This document shows, piece after piece, positions 18,182 through 28,742 of a stretch of DNA of 64,000 bases (the first letter of the stretch is position 1; the number at the start of each line of letters is the position of its first letter). The notes beneath the pieces were generated by a model. It saw nothing but the letters and a program-made list of their open reading frames with translations. It was not told the DNA's origin and searched no databases. The DNA is from Nostoc linckia NIES-25 (GTDB taxonomy: Bacteria; Cyanobacteriota; Cyanobacteriia; Cyanobacteriales; Nostocaceae), in contig NZ_AP018222.1 of assembly GCF_002368035.1 (NCBI RefSeq), positions 3,388,534-3,452,533 on the forward strand. The letters run 5' to 3'. The translations under genes and the position numbers were made by a program.

Positions 18182-20395
18182 TTATTTTTTTGCAAGTCCC
18201 TTAAACTCTTTTGTTAACTCTCTTGGTTGGAAATATTCGTGACCGTGATACAAATAAGTACTAGATTCATTTTTATCAATGATTCCATTGACAACTAAAC
18301 CTAATACATTATAGTTAGATCTTTCTAAGATCTCTTGAGCAGCGTTAGCGCTGTTAGAATCAATCACTCCAGGCCGCGATACTAACAAAATCCCATCAGT
18401 CATTTGACTTAAACTTAAAGCATCAGCAGCTAAAAGAAGTGGAGGAGCATCAATAATGACGAAATCATAATTAGATTGAGATGAAACATTGTCAATTAAT
18501 GATGCCATGCGTTTTGAGTCAAGTAAAGCAAGTGGGTTGGGAGGTCTAACTCCAGCAGTTAATACATCAAGGTTATCCATTACTTTGGATACAGCTATGT
18601 TAAATTCAGCTTGACCTACAAGAACTTCACTTAAACCAACTGCATTGGTTAGTTGCCACAGATGATGTTGAGAAGGAACTCGCATATCTGCATCAATTAG
18701 TAAAACTTTACGTCCTAGCTGAGCGATCGCTGCGGCCAGATTCGCTGAAACTGTAGACTTTCCTTCTTTAGGAACTGCGCTAGTTACTACGATTGTTTTG
18801 AGTACTTTATCTGAACTCAAGAATTTTAGATTTGCTTGAATCATCCGATACATTTCACTTGTTAAAGAGTGAGGCATATCTCGGACAGCAACCTTTTGAG
18901 TTATTGATTCTGCGCTTGAAAAACGAGAGCGAACCTTTTTCACAGACAAAGGAACAATTCCCAGTAAGGTATATCCAAATACATCTCTAACTTCTTTAAG
19001 TGTTTTCAGAGATCTATCTCTCATACCTAAGAACAGAACAGTGGTTGTAGCCAAAAATAAACCGAACATTACTCCTAAGAGTAAAACGATCAATTTTTTG
19101 CCTGCTACTGGGTCAGCGGGCACTAAAGCCTGAGCAATAATCCGGGAACTAGCTGTATTCGTATTTTCAACTAACTGTAATTCTTGAACCTTTTTCAATA
19201 GAGTTTGATATGTTGATTCTGCAACTTCAAGTTTCCGCTCTAACTCCCGCTGATTTTGTATTAATTGGGGTATAACTTGCACGCGCTTTTGGTAGTTAGA
19301 GCGAGAATTATACAATGAAGCGAGTCTTTGGCTTAAGCCAAAACGTTGCACTTCTGATTGCAGAAAATCTCGGATCAGGTTTTGTCTGAGTTCTCCAATT
19401 TGCAATAAATTTTGAGGAACTTGGGCGTTGCTACCAACCGTTTGAGAAATTTGCTGCTGTAGTAAAGCTCTTAAGTTAGCTTTTTTGGCTTCTAGATTAA
19501 TGATTGCGGGGTTATCATCTTGGAAACGGCTGCGTTCGCTGGCTAACTGCCGCTCAATATCTTGAAGCTGTGTTAAGATTCCTTGTACAGCTGGTGACTG
19601 ACTGAGGGCACTCACAGCGATCGCATTTTGGGAACTCAAATTTACTTTCTGTCGCAGTTCATTGGTTTGAGCGTTGACTTCATCTAATTGAGCCTGAACA
19701 GTATTAATCTCAGTATTTAAATTCCCAATAATGCTGACGGCTGACTTTGTTTCTTCTGTGAGATCTGCAATGCGGTTCTTCTGCCTGAATATACGCAGTT
19801 CTCGCTCTGCTTTGTCAACAGCCTCTTGAGTTTTTGGAAGCTGCCTAGCAATAAATTGACGAGTTGATGCTGCTTCTGACCGACTTGTGAGAATATCGCT
19901 TTCTACATAAACATTCATCACTGTGTTGACCACTGACGCCGCTTCTTCAGGGTCAAGGCTGGAATAAGTAATTCTCAATACATCTGTTCCGCCGATAATT
20001 TTTAATACCAGCGATTTTTGTAAAGCTTTTACTGTTAAGGGTTGACCTTCTTTATCTTTGAGTTGTAACTTATCTATTGTCTTCTGCAATAAAGCAGGAG
20101 ACGAAATAACTTCTATCTGAGTGTTTATAGGATTTTGAGATGCTATTAGGGATTTGAGGTCTCCTGTAGATCCTCCTTCTGTGGTTGTCGGCAAAAGATT
20201 AGATCCTACTACTTTAAAAGAAGGAATTCTGAACAATAGTTTTCCTTCTGCTTCATAGGATGGCTTCATAAATCTTGTAGCTACTGCACTGAGCATGACT
20301 GTAGCTAGAAAAATGGTGGCCGCAGGTATCCACCACCGTTTCAACATCAATAAATAACGATTAAGGTCTAAATCAATAGTTTCTCTAGATTCCAT
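18182..20395 (-). CDS. Wzc-type polysaccharide co-polymerase / tyrosine autokinase
   Basis: A 737-residue inner-membrane protein. A Wzz domain with the first membrane segment (about residues 18-37) leads to a large periplasmic coiled coil (about 190-410) and a second membrane segment near 430-455. A cytoplasmic BY-kinase follows, with Walker A in VPKEGKSTVSAN (about 540), the A' motif LLIDADMRVP (about 567) and Walker B FVIIDAPP (about 650). The C-terminus has few tyrosines (YLYHGHEYF), fewer than in E. coli Wzc. Cycling phosphorylation of such kinases controls chain length and export through Wza. It is the last gene of the minus-strand run. Confidence 0.93.
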   Translation of the reverse strand: MESRETIDLDLNRYLLMLKRWWIPAATIFLATVMLSAVATRFMKPSYEAEGKLLFRIPSFKVVGSNLLPTTTEGGSTGDLKSLIASQNPINTQIEVISSPALLQKTIDKLQLKDKEGQPLTVKALQKSLVLKIIGGTDVLRITYSSLDPEEAASVVNTVMNVYVESDILTSRSEAASTRQFIARQLPKTQEAVDKAERELRIFRQKNRIADLTEETKSAVSIIGNLNTEINTVQAQLDEVNAQTNELRQKVNLSSQNAIAVSALSQSPAVQGILTQLQDIERQLASERSRFQDDNPAIINLEAKKANLRALLQQQISQTVGSNAQVPQNLLQIGELRQNLIRDFLQSEVQRFGLSQRLASLYNSRSNYQKRVQVIPQLIQNQRELERKLEVAESTYQTLLKKVQELQLVENTNTASSRIIAQALVPADPVAGKKLIVLLLGVMFGLFLATTTVLFLGMRDRSLKTLKEVRDVFGYTLLGIVPLSVKKVRSRFSSAESITQKVAVRDMPHSLTSEMYRMIQANLKFLSSDKVLKTIVVTSAVPKEGKSTVSANLAAAIAQLGRKVLLIDADMRVPSQHHLWQLTNAVGLSEVLVGQAEFNIAVSKVMDNLDVLTAGVRPPNPLALLDSKRMASLIDNVSSQSNYDFVIIDAPPLLLAADALSLSQMTDGILLVSRPGVIDSNSANAAQEILERSNYNVLGLVVNGIIDKNESSTYLYHGHEYFQPRELTKEFKGLAKK

Positions 20396-20718
20396 AAATT
20401 TTTATGACATAAATGTTCAAAAGTACGGGTTTTGAGCGATAAACTAGAGATATTATGGCTTTGAGTAAGCAAAAAGCACTACAATTAACAGGACTTCTAC
20501 CATAAAACCTTACGCATAACACACAGTATAGACTATATAAGTTACAAATTGAGTTTATATTCTGGCATGATTGCGCCACATTCGTCAGAAAGAACCTTGG
20601 TAAATTATAGTTTTTGGCTGGTTTGACCGCTTCTTAACGATTTAACGCACCATGAATATAAGTATTTTCCTACTAACTCCAGTCCATGAGTAATGATTGC
20701 GGAATTTGAAGGGATTAA
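20396..20718. other. Intergenic region before the Wzc-type gene
   Basis: About 320 bases of AT-rich DNA without a gene, breaking an otherwise tight minus-strand run. It may hold a separate promoter for the Wzc-type gene. A degenerate copy of the ACAGGACTT...TTACGC repeat occurs near 20490-20518. Confidence 0.4.
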
Positions 20719-21915
20719 TTACTGACTTTGGAAAATCTTATCATATGCCTCTAAAAGTTTCGGAACTTGATATTGCCACTCAAGGATCTCCTCCATTCTG
20801 CGCCGCCCCTCGGCTCCTATTTTTTCTCTGCGTTCAGGGGAATCTAAAAGCTCTAGAATTTTCTCAGCAAATTCCACCTCATCATTCGGCTTGGCATAGA
20901 GAGATGCTTCTTGTGCAGAACGTCTTCCTTCTCGCAAATCAAACTGGACAATTGCTTTACCCATAGCCATGTATTCGAGAATTTTATTCATGGTGCAGTT
21001 TTCGTTATAAGCAGATGTAGGAGAGGGTTCCACACATACATCGCAACTTGAAAGCCGCTCTAAAAGTTCCTCACCTTGTTTAAATCCTGTGAATTCTACG
21101 AAATCAGTTACTTCCAGTTCTTTAGATAAGGCTTTGAGCTTTTCTGCCGCAGGGCCACTGCCAATAAGCATAAAGTGGATATCTTGGCGATTTTTTTTCC
21201 GAACAATGTAATTTACCATTCTCAGGAGATAATCAATTCCCTCTGGTTCCCCCATAACACCCATGTAACCTACTAAGTAGTCTTTACCTACACGATAATT
21301 GGGATTTGGAGGCATTCGGCGAAAACGGGAAAGGTCTGGTGCACTACGAACTACAAAAACTTTCTCTGGTTTCTTTTTACCACGGCTAATAGCTACCTCT
21401 CGATGCGACTCGTTGGTTGAAATTACCATGTCTGCTGTTGCATATGTCAAGCGTTCAGCCAACCGTAACCCATGATAAAAGATGTCACGACGTTGATACT
21501 TAGCTTCATACATCTCAGGACTAAGGTCATGATGATCGAAAATAATGCGTACACCATGAAATAATTTAAACCACCCTGCTACTAAAAAAAGCAAATCCGG
21601 TGGATTACAAATATGGATGACATCAAAACCACGCTCTCGCCACACGCGTTGAGCTAGCCGGAATTGCCAGTTAATTGCCCAGCTATACTCTCGAAGATAC
21701 CCAACGACCGAACTTTCTTCTGGTGGTAGAGGATGACGATAGATGTGAATCTGCTCAATAACCTCATAGTCTTTATCAAAGCCATTACCTGTGGGTGAAA
21801 TCACAGCAACTTCATATCCCGCTTTTTGCAAAGTAGTGGCTTCCATCCACACCCGTCGATCAAAGGGAACTGGCAGATTTTCAACGATAATTAGTACTCT
21901 TTTGGCTGATACCAT
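20719..21915 (-). CDS. Glycosyltransferase family 4
   Basis: A 398-residue GT-B glycosyltransferase. The N-terminal domain starts ILIIVENLPVPFDRRVWME, typical of the WbuB-like branch. The C-terminal nucleotide-sugar domain shows GYMGVMGEPEGID, FMLIGSGP, FTGFKQGEELLERLSSCDVCVEPSP and the ENCTMNKILEYMAMGKAIV stretch that holds the conserved acidic residue. It would add one sugar to the undecaprenyl-linked repeat unit on the cytoplasmic face. Donor and acceptor are not predictable. It is transcribed with the polysaccharide run. Confidence 0.9.
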   Translation of the reverse strand: MVSAKRVLIIVENLPVPFDRRVWMEATTLQKAGYEVAVISPTGNGFDKDYEVIEQIHIYRHPLPPEESSVVGYLREYSWAINWQFRLAQRVWRERGFDVIHICNPPDLLFLVAGWFKLFHGVRIIFDHHDLSPEMYEAKYQRRDIFYHGLRLAERLTYATADMVISTNESHREVAISRGKKKPEKVFVVRSAPDLSRFRRMPPNPNYRVGKDYLVGYMGVMGEPEGIDYLLRMVNYIVRKKNRQDIHFMLIGSGPAAEKLKALSKELEVTDFVEFTGFKQGEELLERLSSCDVCVEPSPTSAYNENCTMNKILEYMAMGKAIVQFDLREGRRSAQEASLYAKPNDEVEFAEKILELLDSPERREKIGAEGRRRMEEILEWQYQVPKLLEAYDKIFQSQ

Positions 21916-22039
21916 AATAACTTAAATTCTTAATTATTTGACGAACAAACTTGTAAATTACAGATCTGATTTTTCTAGTCCAAAACAGGATTAATTAACC
22001 TGCATGTTTCTATTTTGTACTTTGTATGCCTAGACTTAC

Positions 22040-23146
22040 CTAAGTTTTCAGGCTTACTTTAACATCTGGATTCAATATTGAATGATATAAATCAAGGAAA
22101 GAAATCCAATGATTTTTAATATCAAGAGAAAAAACGCTTTTTCTGGCCTTAAGTCCTAGAGAAAACCTCAAACTTTCATTTTCAATCAAAGATTTCAAAG
22201 AATTTGATAATTGCTCAGGATTACCTGGATTAACGATTAATCCATTTTCTAAATCAGTCACAATTTCAGGGATACCTCCTACTGGTGTCACTATGACTGG
22301 CAACTCCCAAGCCATTGCTTCTAGCATTGCTAATGGAAGGCCTTCATTATAAGATGGCAGCACAAAAATATTTGCTTGAGTTAGGAGAATATCGCGCTCA
22401 TCTGAGCCTATCCAACCAGGTAATTTTATGTAATCTTCTAGATTTAAAGTTGTAACTAAATTACGTGCTTCTTCTACCTCTCCATCTCCTGCCATAATCA
22501 GACTCAATTTACTTCGATGTTCATTAGGCAAAAGAGAAATAGCTTCTATCAAGTCAAATGCTCCTTTGCGTTGTCCAATTCGTCCTAAAAAGAGTAAATT
22601 AACTTTGTCAGAGACTGAACGCTGTGGAATTTCAACAGGAATTTTTACTGGATTATAGAAAACTACAACTTGTTCTGGTTTTAAACCAAGATTTTCTATA
22701 TAAAAGCTTTTCCAACTTTCAGACAATACAATTAACCTTTGACACTTGCAAAATATCCACCTTAGCAGTTCCTGTAGAGATTTTGGTAAGCCAGCGTAGA
22801 AAAGATGGAATTGACTACCATGAGCATGTATTATTATTGGTTTGCGAAATACCCAAGCTAAAATAATCATAATCGCTTGTCGCAAAATACTGCCACGCTG
22901 TGAAATTTGAAGTTGAACAATATCAGCTTCTTGCTTGAGTAATATCCAGAGGAATTTCCATATAGCTTTCAAAAATACCGTAATCTTTGTTGCTACACTT
23001 CCTTCCTCATGGGTAATGATATGACATATTTTAACTTCAGCAGGAGCATACTTCAAAAAAAGCTTTTCGTAACCAGAAATCCCACCTTGTTGAAGTAAGC
23101 TTGGGCCTAACATAATAATTTTGAGAGGATTAGTTTCACTCATCAC
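22040..23146 (-). CDS. Glycosyltransferase family 4
   Basis: A 368-residue GT-B enzyme, distinct from its downstream neighbour. Motifs include the N-terminal GPSLLQQGGISGYEK, the middle NLLFLGRIGQRKGAFDLIEA, the late LPSYNEGLPLAMLEAMAWELPVI (the E-x7-E motif of GT4) and PVGGIPEIV. It is probably one of the sugar-adding enzymes of the repeat unit. Start at 23146 is MMSET; the second Met is equally possible. The next gene upstream in transcription is the polymerase, 52 bases away. Confidence 0.9.
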   Translation of the reverse strand: MMSETNPLKIIMLGPSLLQQGGISGYEKLFLKYAPAEVKICHIITHEEGSVATKITVFLKAIWKFLWILLKQEADIVQLQISQRGSILRQAIMIILAWVFRKPIIIHAHGSQFHLFYAGLPKSLQELLRWIFCKCQRLIVLSESWKSFYIENLGLKPEQVVVFYNPVKIPVEIPQRSVSDKVNLLFLGRIGQRKGAFDLIEAISLLPNEHRSKLSLIMAGDGEVEEARNLVTTLNLEDYIKLPGWIGSDERDILLTQANIFVLPSYNEGLPLAMLEAMAWELPVIVTPVGGIPEIVTDLENGLIVNPGNPEQLSNSLKSLIENESLRFSLGLKARKSVFSLDIKNHWISFLDLYHSILNPDVKVSLKT

Positions 23147-23198
23147 TTTTAGCTTGAATTTTGCAACAAAATTTGGTTATTAATTACATAGTAATTTG

Positions 23199-24476
23199 TT
23201 AAATTTTCAATTGTCTAGTATTTGAATTGAATGTATTTTTATAACTTGGTTTGAAATTATGAGATAGTTGGCTTGATAGTATAGCTGATACATAAAGTGT
23301 CCATTCAATAGAATTTTGTTCTATTAATACAGATTCAGTGAAGTTTGCAAAAGCAAGAAAGGTTAAATAAATCAAGAGCCATACATTATTTTCCAGCATT
23401 CTATTTAACCTAATAAAATATATTCCTTTGAAAAAACTGCTTAAGAAGCCCGCGAGAAAAACTAGAAATCCTACTACACCCAAGGCTAATAAGAGATCTA
23501 AAAACCCATTGTGAGCACTAGGAGTAGGCCATCCTGCTGACTCTTGTACATAAGCTGCACCAGAAGTATCAGCGCCATACCAGAATGCTCCATAGCCATA
23601 TCCAAGCAACGGTTTTTTCTGAACCATCTCCAAAACAGCAGGCCATATCTCTGAACGTCCAGTTAGCGTGGTGTCCTTACCTATACTTCCCAAAATTTGA
23701 TCGGCATATGTTACGAACAAAGTGTAAAAAGCTATACTAATAGTGCTTATAAATGCCAGTGTGGGTATTAAGATTGTATACTTCAAGCGTAAAATTCTCT
23801 GATATACGGGGAAAGCTCCTGTAAGTATAAGTAAATTCCCTAAAGATGTTGTTGAGCTTGAGAATAACACAAGTATTCCAGAAGCTACATAGCCAAGCCA
23901 TGAAACCCAACGATTTTGGCGAGTAGTCATCCCAAGAAAGAAAAATATTGCTCCACTAAGTACAAATCTCCTACCAAGAATATTCTTCTGTGAATATATT
24001 CCTCTCCAAGCAGTTGCGTGGTCATCCACTCCAATACCATATTGTGGCATCAAAAAAACCATCAGGAAACAAGCTACAGCTGAGATACCAAGGATACAAG
24101 CACACAATTTCAGTTGTTCTTTCAAGGTGTAGCGTGAAGCTAGATAAACTCCAAAAAATGTTGTTCCTATGAGGCCAAAAACCCTACGCGTAGTTGTATC
24201 TGGATCTAAAGACCAAAAACTAGAAATTGCACAAACTCCCAGAAAAGCCCAAATAAGCTTATTTTTGCTAATAACATAGATAACTTTCTTCCACCGTAGA
24301 ATAATTAATAAAAAAGCTATTCCATATGTAAGAGTGTAAAGCAATCTATATATGGTTCTATCACCATCTTGTAAGGTATAGCCTTGTGACAGGAATGGAT
24401 CTAATGGAGTTCCTGAATAAATTATTAAGCAAATAGCTGTAATTACTTGTTCGGCAGAAAGTAAAAGTTTTCTCAT
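23199..24476 (-). CDS. O-antigen ligase/Wzy-like polymerase
   Basis: A 425-residue integral membrane protein with about 10-12 hydrophobic segments and the large periplasmic loop seen in the Wzy_C (O-antigen ligase/polymerase) family. The family loop is visible in TGRSEIWPAVLEMVQKKPLLGYGYGAFWYG and PSAHNGFLDLLLALGVVG. In this locus with a flippase and Wzc-type kinase it most likely polymerises repeat units on the periplasmic face. A ligase role cannot be excluded from sequence alone. Confidence 0.85.
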   Translation of the reverse strand: MRKLLLSAEQVITAICLIIYSGTPLDPFLSQGYTLQDGDRTIYRLLYTLTYGIAFLLIILRWKKVIYVISKNKLIWAFLGVCAISSFWSLDPDTTTRRVFGLIGTTFFGVYLASRYTLKEQLKLCACILGISAVACFLMVFLMPQYGIGVDDHATAWRGIYSQKNILGRRFVLSGAIFFFLGMTTRQNRWVSWLGYVASGILVLFSSSTTSLGNLLILTGAFPVYQRILRLKYTILIPTLAFISTISIAFYTLFVTYADQILGSIGKDTTLTGRSEIWPAVLEMVQKKPLLGYGYGAFWYGADTSGAAYVQESAGWPTPSAHNGFLDLLLALGVVGFLVFLAGFLSSFFKGIYFIRLNRMLENNVWLLIYLTFLAFANFTESVLIEQNSIEWTLYVSAILSSQLSHNFKPSYKNTFNSNTRQLKI

Positions 24477-24546
24477 TGTTTGTAGTATGTATCATTGTGG
24501 GCATACACAAGAGATTAAGCAGTTGGTAAGTGTGCGGCTGTTAGTT

Positions 24547-25623
24547 TCAAGTAATTTTAGCAAATACTTTGTTCCTTAGATTTATAATTAATGGCTTTTC
24601 TATATAAGTATGGATCGACGCTCCCATAGCTACTGCTATAACGATGGTTATAAACGTAATGATATTGAAATTTATAATTGTGTATAATACTTCAGTCTTT
24701 CTTAGTAGCGCATCCAAAATTTTACTGATATTACTTAAGAAAAAACCATGTGTTAAATATATAGAATAAGAGGCATCTCCCAGATAAATTAAAATTAATG
24801 GTATATTTACCTTATTCGACATTTCTAAATATACAGAGCCAATAATCAGAAGGGTAAAAGGAATACCATAACTTATTAATGAGGGAATACCTGATACATC
24901 AAATTCTCCATATTTTGTATTTATAACTGATAAGACTAGGAGAAAAAGAGAAGTATAAATTAATAATTGTTTAAACTTAAACTTGGATTTAGAGATAGTA
25001 TATGCAGCTAAGCAACCAAGTATGAATTCTAAATTATGTTCGTCAAATATAAACTTGAGGAGAAAATTATTGCCAATTGGTAAAAGATTGAAGAGATTGA
25101 GAACTACCCCAGTTATCCAAGCAACAATTATAGCTCTGCAAATTTTTGTGTCAAACAAAATTAATCCGGCAAACAGGCAGTAAAAAAAAATTTCATAGCT
25201 TAGCGTCCAACTGACACCAATAAAATTAGTGTTGAGGATAGTTCTATCTTGGGGTAATAATAAAAAAGCTTTTAAAACTTCACCTGCACCTGTTTGAGGA
25301 ATTATATCTTTATAATTGGTAAATATAGAAGCTAAAATTTTACTAGCTAAAACAATCCAATACAATGGATATATGCGAATAAACCGTTTGGTAATGAAAG
25401 CTTTCAATTTATTTCGTTTACCTATATCATATTGATGAATATAAAATATGATAAATCCACTTAGTACGAAAAAAAAATCAACACCTATCCAACCGAAATG
25501 AAATATGTGCAATAAGGTATTCCGATCGAATTGACGAGAGAGTATGCGATCGCCATGAGAGAAGACTACGAGGATAGCAGCAATACCACGGTATACTTGT
25601 AGCAAATTCAATTTTTTGTTCAT
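24547..25623 (-). CDS. Membrane acyltransferase 3 family protein
   Basis: A 358-residue protein with about ten membrane segments and the acyltransferase-3 pattern. It begins LLQVYRGIAAILVVFSHGD with the conserved His, followed by WIGVDFFFVLSGFIIFYI and RFIRIYPLYWIVL. Such enzymes O-acetylate or otherwise acylate sugars of exported polysaccharides at the inner membrane. In this locus it probably decorates the repeat unit. Acyl donor and target are unknown. Confidence 0.9.
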   Translation of the reverse strand: MNKKLNLLQVYRGIAAILVVFSHGDRILSRQFDRNTLLHIFHFGWIGVDFFFVLSGFIIFYIHQYDIGKRNKLKAFITKRFIRIYPLYWIVLASKILASIFTNYKDIIPQTGAGEVLKAFLLLPQDRTILNTNFIGVSWTLSYEIFFYCLFAGLILFDTKICRAIIVAWITGVVLNLFNLLPIGNNFLLKFIFDEHNLEFILGCLAAYTISKSKFKFKQLLIYTSLFLLVLSVINTKYGEFDVSGIPSLISYGIPFTLLIIGSVYLEMSNKVNIPLILIYLGDASYSIYLTHGFFLSNISKILDALLRKTEVLYTIINFNIITFITIVIAVAMGASIHTYIEKPLIINLRNKVFAKIT

Positions 25624-25741
25624 ATTATTATGCAGGGTAGATTTTAAAAACTAAATACACTTCTATGGCTTTGATAAACGTAAAAGTATTTGACTAATTT
25701 TAAGTATTGCTGACAGCCATTTATAGATACAGTTTATATGA

Positions 25742-25782
25742 GTTGCCAGTCATAACGCTGATGAAGCGCTTTAACTGGCAAC
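25742..25782. repeat. Hairpin between acyltransferase and GT2 genes
   Basis: Perfect 9-base arms GTTGCCAGT and ACTGGCAAC enclose a 23-base loop with its own GCG/CGC pairing. There is no T-run on the minus strand, so it may be an RNA-stability or processing element more than a terminator. Confidence 0.5.
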
Positions 25783-25824
25783 ACATCATTTTTATACCTC
25801 AGTATATCAGTCAATTAACTCGCT

Positions 25825-26808
25825 TTAGGGTGAGATTTCCTTAAAAACAGTTGGTTGTTTTTTGGACTTTTTATTGAAAACAGAGCGAATTCGCTGTCTG
25901 AGATCTTGAGGAATTAACCACATTGTTAAGTACAAGCATATATCTACTGGTCTGGGTTTGCCCCAGCGTATAGCTTCCCACAGTAAAGGGAAAAAAGCTT
26001 TCCAATCACCCACTAATGACGCAGAATGACTAACAATTGTTGCAATAAAACCTGAATAAGCTTTCGGTGTTACTAAATTACGAGTTGAACGAATCCAATC
26101 CAAAGAATATTTCCAATCATTGACGTTGCTCAAACGCTTGATTCCCATTTCTGAATGCCAGATTGCCACAGCTTCAGGTACAAATTCTATTCGTACATTT
26201 TCCATTGCACTAACCCGAAGCAACCACTCCCAATCTTCGTGTCTGTCAAATTTTTCTTCCAAAGGCATTTTTTCCATTAACTCTTTTTTTACAAAAAGAG
26301 TGGAGGTCTGTATGCATCCTTCTCCTTTAAAAAATGAGTTACGAACAAAAAGATATTCACTCAAAGGTTCAGAAGCTTGAGGTAGCCGTCTTGGACAAAT
26401 AAAGTCACCTTTTGGAGTCCGAGAAATGAAACGGCTGGCTATAACTGGAAACTCATAATTGGAACTATTAGCTAGTTCTAATTGACGTTCCAATTTTTGT
26501 GGTAGCCATTGATCGTCATCATCTAAAAATGCTATCCAAGTACCTTTGGCTTCCTTCACCCCAGTGTTTCTGGCACCTGATGGTCCATTATTTTTTGGTA
26601 GTTCTATAACTCTCAGTCTGGGATCGCCTATCTGAGATAGTGCATCCACTGTTTGCCGATCTGGGCCGTCTACTATCACAATCACTTCAATGGATTGTAG
26701 TGTCTGACTTAATGCGCTTTTGGCACCTCTGACAACAATTTGTGGCCTGTTACGTGTAGGAATAACTACGCTGACTATTGGTTGGTTACTTTCGTTTGAC
26801 ATTGGCAT
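25825..26808 (-). CDS. Glycosyltransferase family 2
   Basis: A 327-residue GT-A enzyme. It begins PIVSVVIPTRNRPQIV and contains the acidic motif FLDDDDQWLP that coordinates the metal-bound nucleotide sugar, and HEDWEWLLRVSAMENV, holding the ED/catalytic base region. The C-terminal 60 residues are amphipathic and may contact the membrane. It is probably one of the sugar-adding enzymes of the repeat unit. Two Met codons three residues apart (26808, 26802) are both possible starts. Confidence 0.9.
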   Translation of the reverse strand: MPMSNESNQPIVSVVIPTRNRPQIVVRGAKSALSQTLQSIEVIVIVDGPDRQTVDALSQIGDPRLRVIELPKNNGPSGARNTGVKEAKGTWIAFLDDDDQWLPQKLERQLELANSSNYEFPVIASRFISRTPKGDFICPRRLPQASEPLSEYLFVRNSFFKGEGCIQTSTLFVKKELMEKMPLEEKFDRHEDWEWLLRVSAMENVRIEFVPEAVAIWHSEMGIKRLSNVNDWKYSLDWIRSTRNLVTPKAYSGFIATIVSHSASLVGDWKAFFPLLWEAIRWGKPRPVDICLYLTMWLIPQDLRQRIRSVFNKKSKKQPTVFKEISP

Positions 26809-26918
26809 ATTTGAGTTGTTGTTTTTTATTTTTGAATAATTTAGATATTTATTAAATAAATTTGATGCTTTATTTTTTTTGCTAATTAGTTATACAAGAA
26901 AATTGGCAAGAATATCGA

Positions 26919-28349
26919 TCATCTTTTTACAAGTTTTTCCCACGCAACATGAATTTTACCTAAAGCATGAACACTCAAAAAGCTAACAAATAGAATATAG
27001 CAGCAAGTAGCGATCGCTATAGTTAATAAAAAATTCAAATGAATTCTTCCTAAAAGTATAAATACAGCTGCCATCAAGACACTAATTATCAGAGGGGATC
27101 GGATAATCCGCCATAAATTTAATGGAAATACAAGAGTATAAGTGAAATATAAATACTGGCTGAAACCTATAAAACTCATTAATAAAGCCATTATTGCTGC
27201 GCCCAGTAAGTTATATTGGGAGACTAATATCAGACCTAATAAACTTCCTAATATAGTGTTAATAGCTACTTGACGCAAATTTACAATTTCAAAACCATTT
27301 GCTACAAGTAAAAAAGATAATGACTGATTGAAGGGAAGAAAAATTAATGATATGGCAATAATACTAAGAGCTAAACTTCCTCGAAGAAAGCTAGGATTAT
27401 AAATAAAAGTTAGTAAGTCTTTCCCAACAAACAGCAAACCAACACATAAAGGTAATGCAATAGTTAATAAAATTTCAATACATTTTTCGATAATGTTTCG
27501 CTGTTTATCCCGCCCTTGATTCACTGCCTTTGATAATCCCGGAAACATTGCTATACATATACTATTGGCAACGATCAAAAATGGTTGAAATAATTGTATA
27601 ATTCCACCATAAACACCGATTACAAACTCGCTTCCTGATAATGAAAGTATCAAAATTTGAATTCGGGCATTGATTACAGCTAGTCCTTCAATTGCAAAGA
27701 ATGTACGCGCATTTTTTATTGTTTTCCAGACAAAACCTCTATCAATTTCCCATTTGGGTTTTACAAGTCTAGCGATCAAAATCCATTCAATACCGAGAAT
27801 TATTGATTCTGAAATCACTAAAATTGCCGCTAAAAAATCAACTCCGTAATTCCTTTGCATTCCCCAGAGCATGATGAATAAACGTATTACATACACTGGA
27901 ACTGTTGCTAGGGCAATTAGATGCATTTTTTCTTTCGCTTGAAAAATTGCCTCAGTAATATTGGAAAGCGAAAACGGAATAATTGTTAAACCCATTATGT
28001 AGCAAGCAGTAGAAGTTTGAGAAGTGTAGGGCAATAAAAATACTATGATTACCAAAACTACATAACTCAAGCAACTGAAAATTAACTGCAACCAGGTTCC
28101 ACTTATTAAATAAAGTGATGTTTTTTCGGGTTCGCGGGCTATTTCTCTGGTAAATAAGGTCTTTAACCCCTGTGAGGCAATGTTTACAAATATAAAGTAA
28201 TAGGTAAATGCTAGTAGATATTGTCCTAAGACCTCAGCTCCTAATATGCGAGCGATAGATGCTGTTAACACAAAGGCTGTGATGCTTTGCGCTAAACGAT
28301 TAACTACCATTGAAAGGGAATTACTTATTAGTTTACGGTTTTTTACCAT
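26919..28349 (-). CDS. Wzx-type oligosaccharide flippase
   Basis: A 476-residue membrane protein with about 12-14 hydrophobic segments and little soluble sequence. The start (VKNRKLISNSLSMVVNRLAQSI, then ARILGAEVLGQYLLAF) matches the polysaccharide-transporter (PST/Wzx) group of the MOP superfamily. It would flip the undecaprenyl-pyrophosphate-linked repeat unit across the inner membrane for Wzy polymerisation. It lies between the initiating transferase and the GT2 on the same strand. Confidence 0.9.
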   Translation of the reverse strand: MVKNRKLISNSLSMVVNRLAQSITAFVLTASIARILGAEVLGQYLLAFTYYFIFVNIASQGLKTLFTREIAREPEKTSLYLISGTWLQLIFSCLSYVVLVIIVFLLPYTSQTSTACYIMGLTIIPFSLSNITEAIFQAKEKMHLIALATVPVYVIRLFIMLWGMQRNYGVDFLAAILVISESIILGIEWILIARLVKPKWEIDRGFVWKTIKNARTFFAIEGLAVINARIQILILSLSGSEFVIGVYGGIIQLFQPFLIVANSICIAMFPGLSKAVNQGRDKQRNIIEKCIEILLTIALPLCVGLLFVGKDLLTFIYNPSFLRGSLALSIIAISLIFLPFNQSLSFLLVANGFEIVNLRQVAINTILGSLLGLILVSQYNLLGAAIMALLMSFIGFSQYLYFTYTLVFPLNLWRIIRSPLIISVLMAAVFILLGRIHLNFLLTIAIATCCYILFVSFLSVHALGKIHVAWEKLVKR

Positions 28350-28742
28350 ATAGTAATCAGCTTAATTTTTAGAATTTTTTATCGACTGATTTCCTTATGT
28401 TACAGTTAGTTAATTTAAATCAAATTTGAGAACTGTAAAAACCGTAAATCTCTGTATAATAAGTTGTCAATCTTAAAAGGCATAAGTGAAAATCTGTTTT
28501 CTCAGATACTCTATGGGTATTAGACATATCAAGGATTTAAATCAAATTTATTCTAGGATTTTTTTGGAAAAAATCTTTAGTTGGAACAAACTGATATGTC
28601 AGTTTTGCTTTCTTTAAGAAAGTAACTGAGACAGGAACTATCTAAATAATTTTAGATTAAAGAAAGAGTATGCTTCGTTGAGCTTTTATAATGATTTTTT
28701 TAATTAATCGATCTAAACTCAACTAAAGCAACTCATTTCCTT
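28350..28742. other. Gene-free gap in the polysaccharide run
   Basis: About 390 bases of AT-rich DNA between the flippase and the initiating sugar transferase. I see no gene, tRNA or strong hairpin; a secondary promoter is possible. Confidence 0.4.
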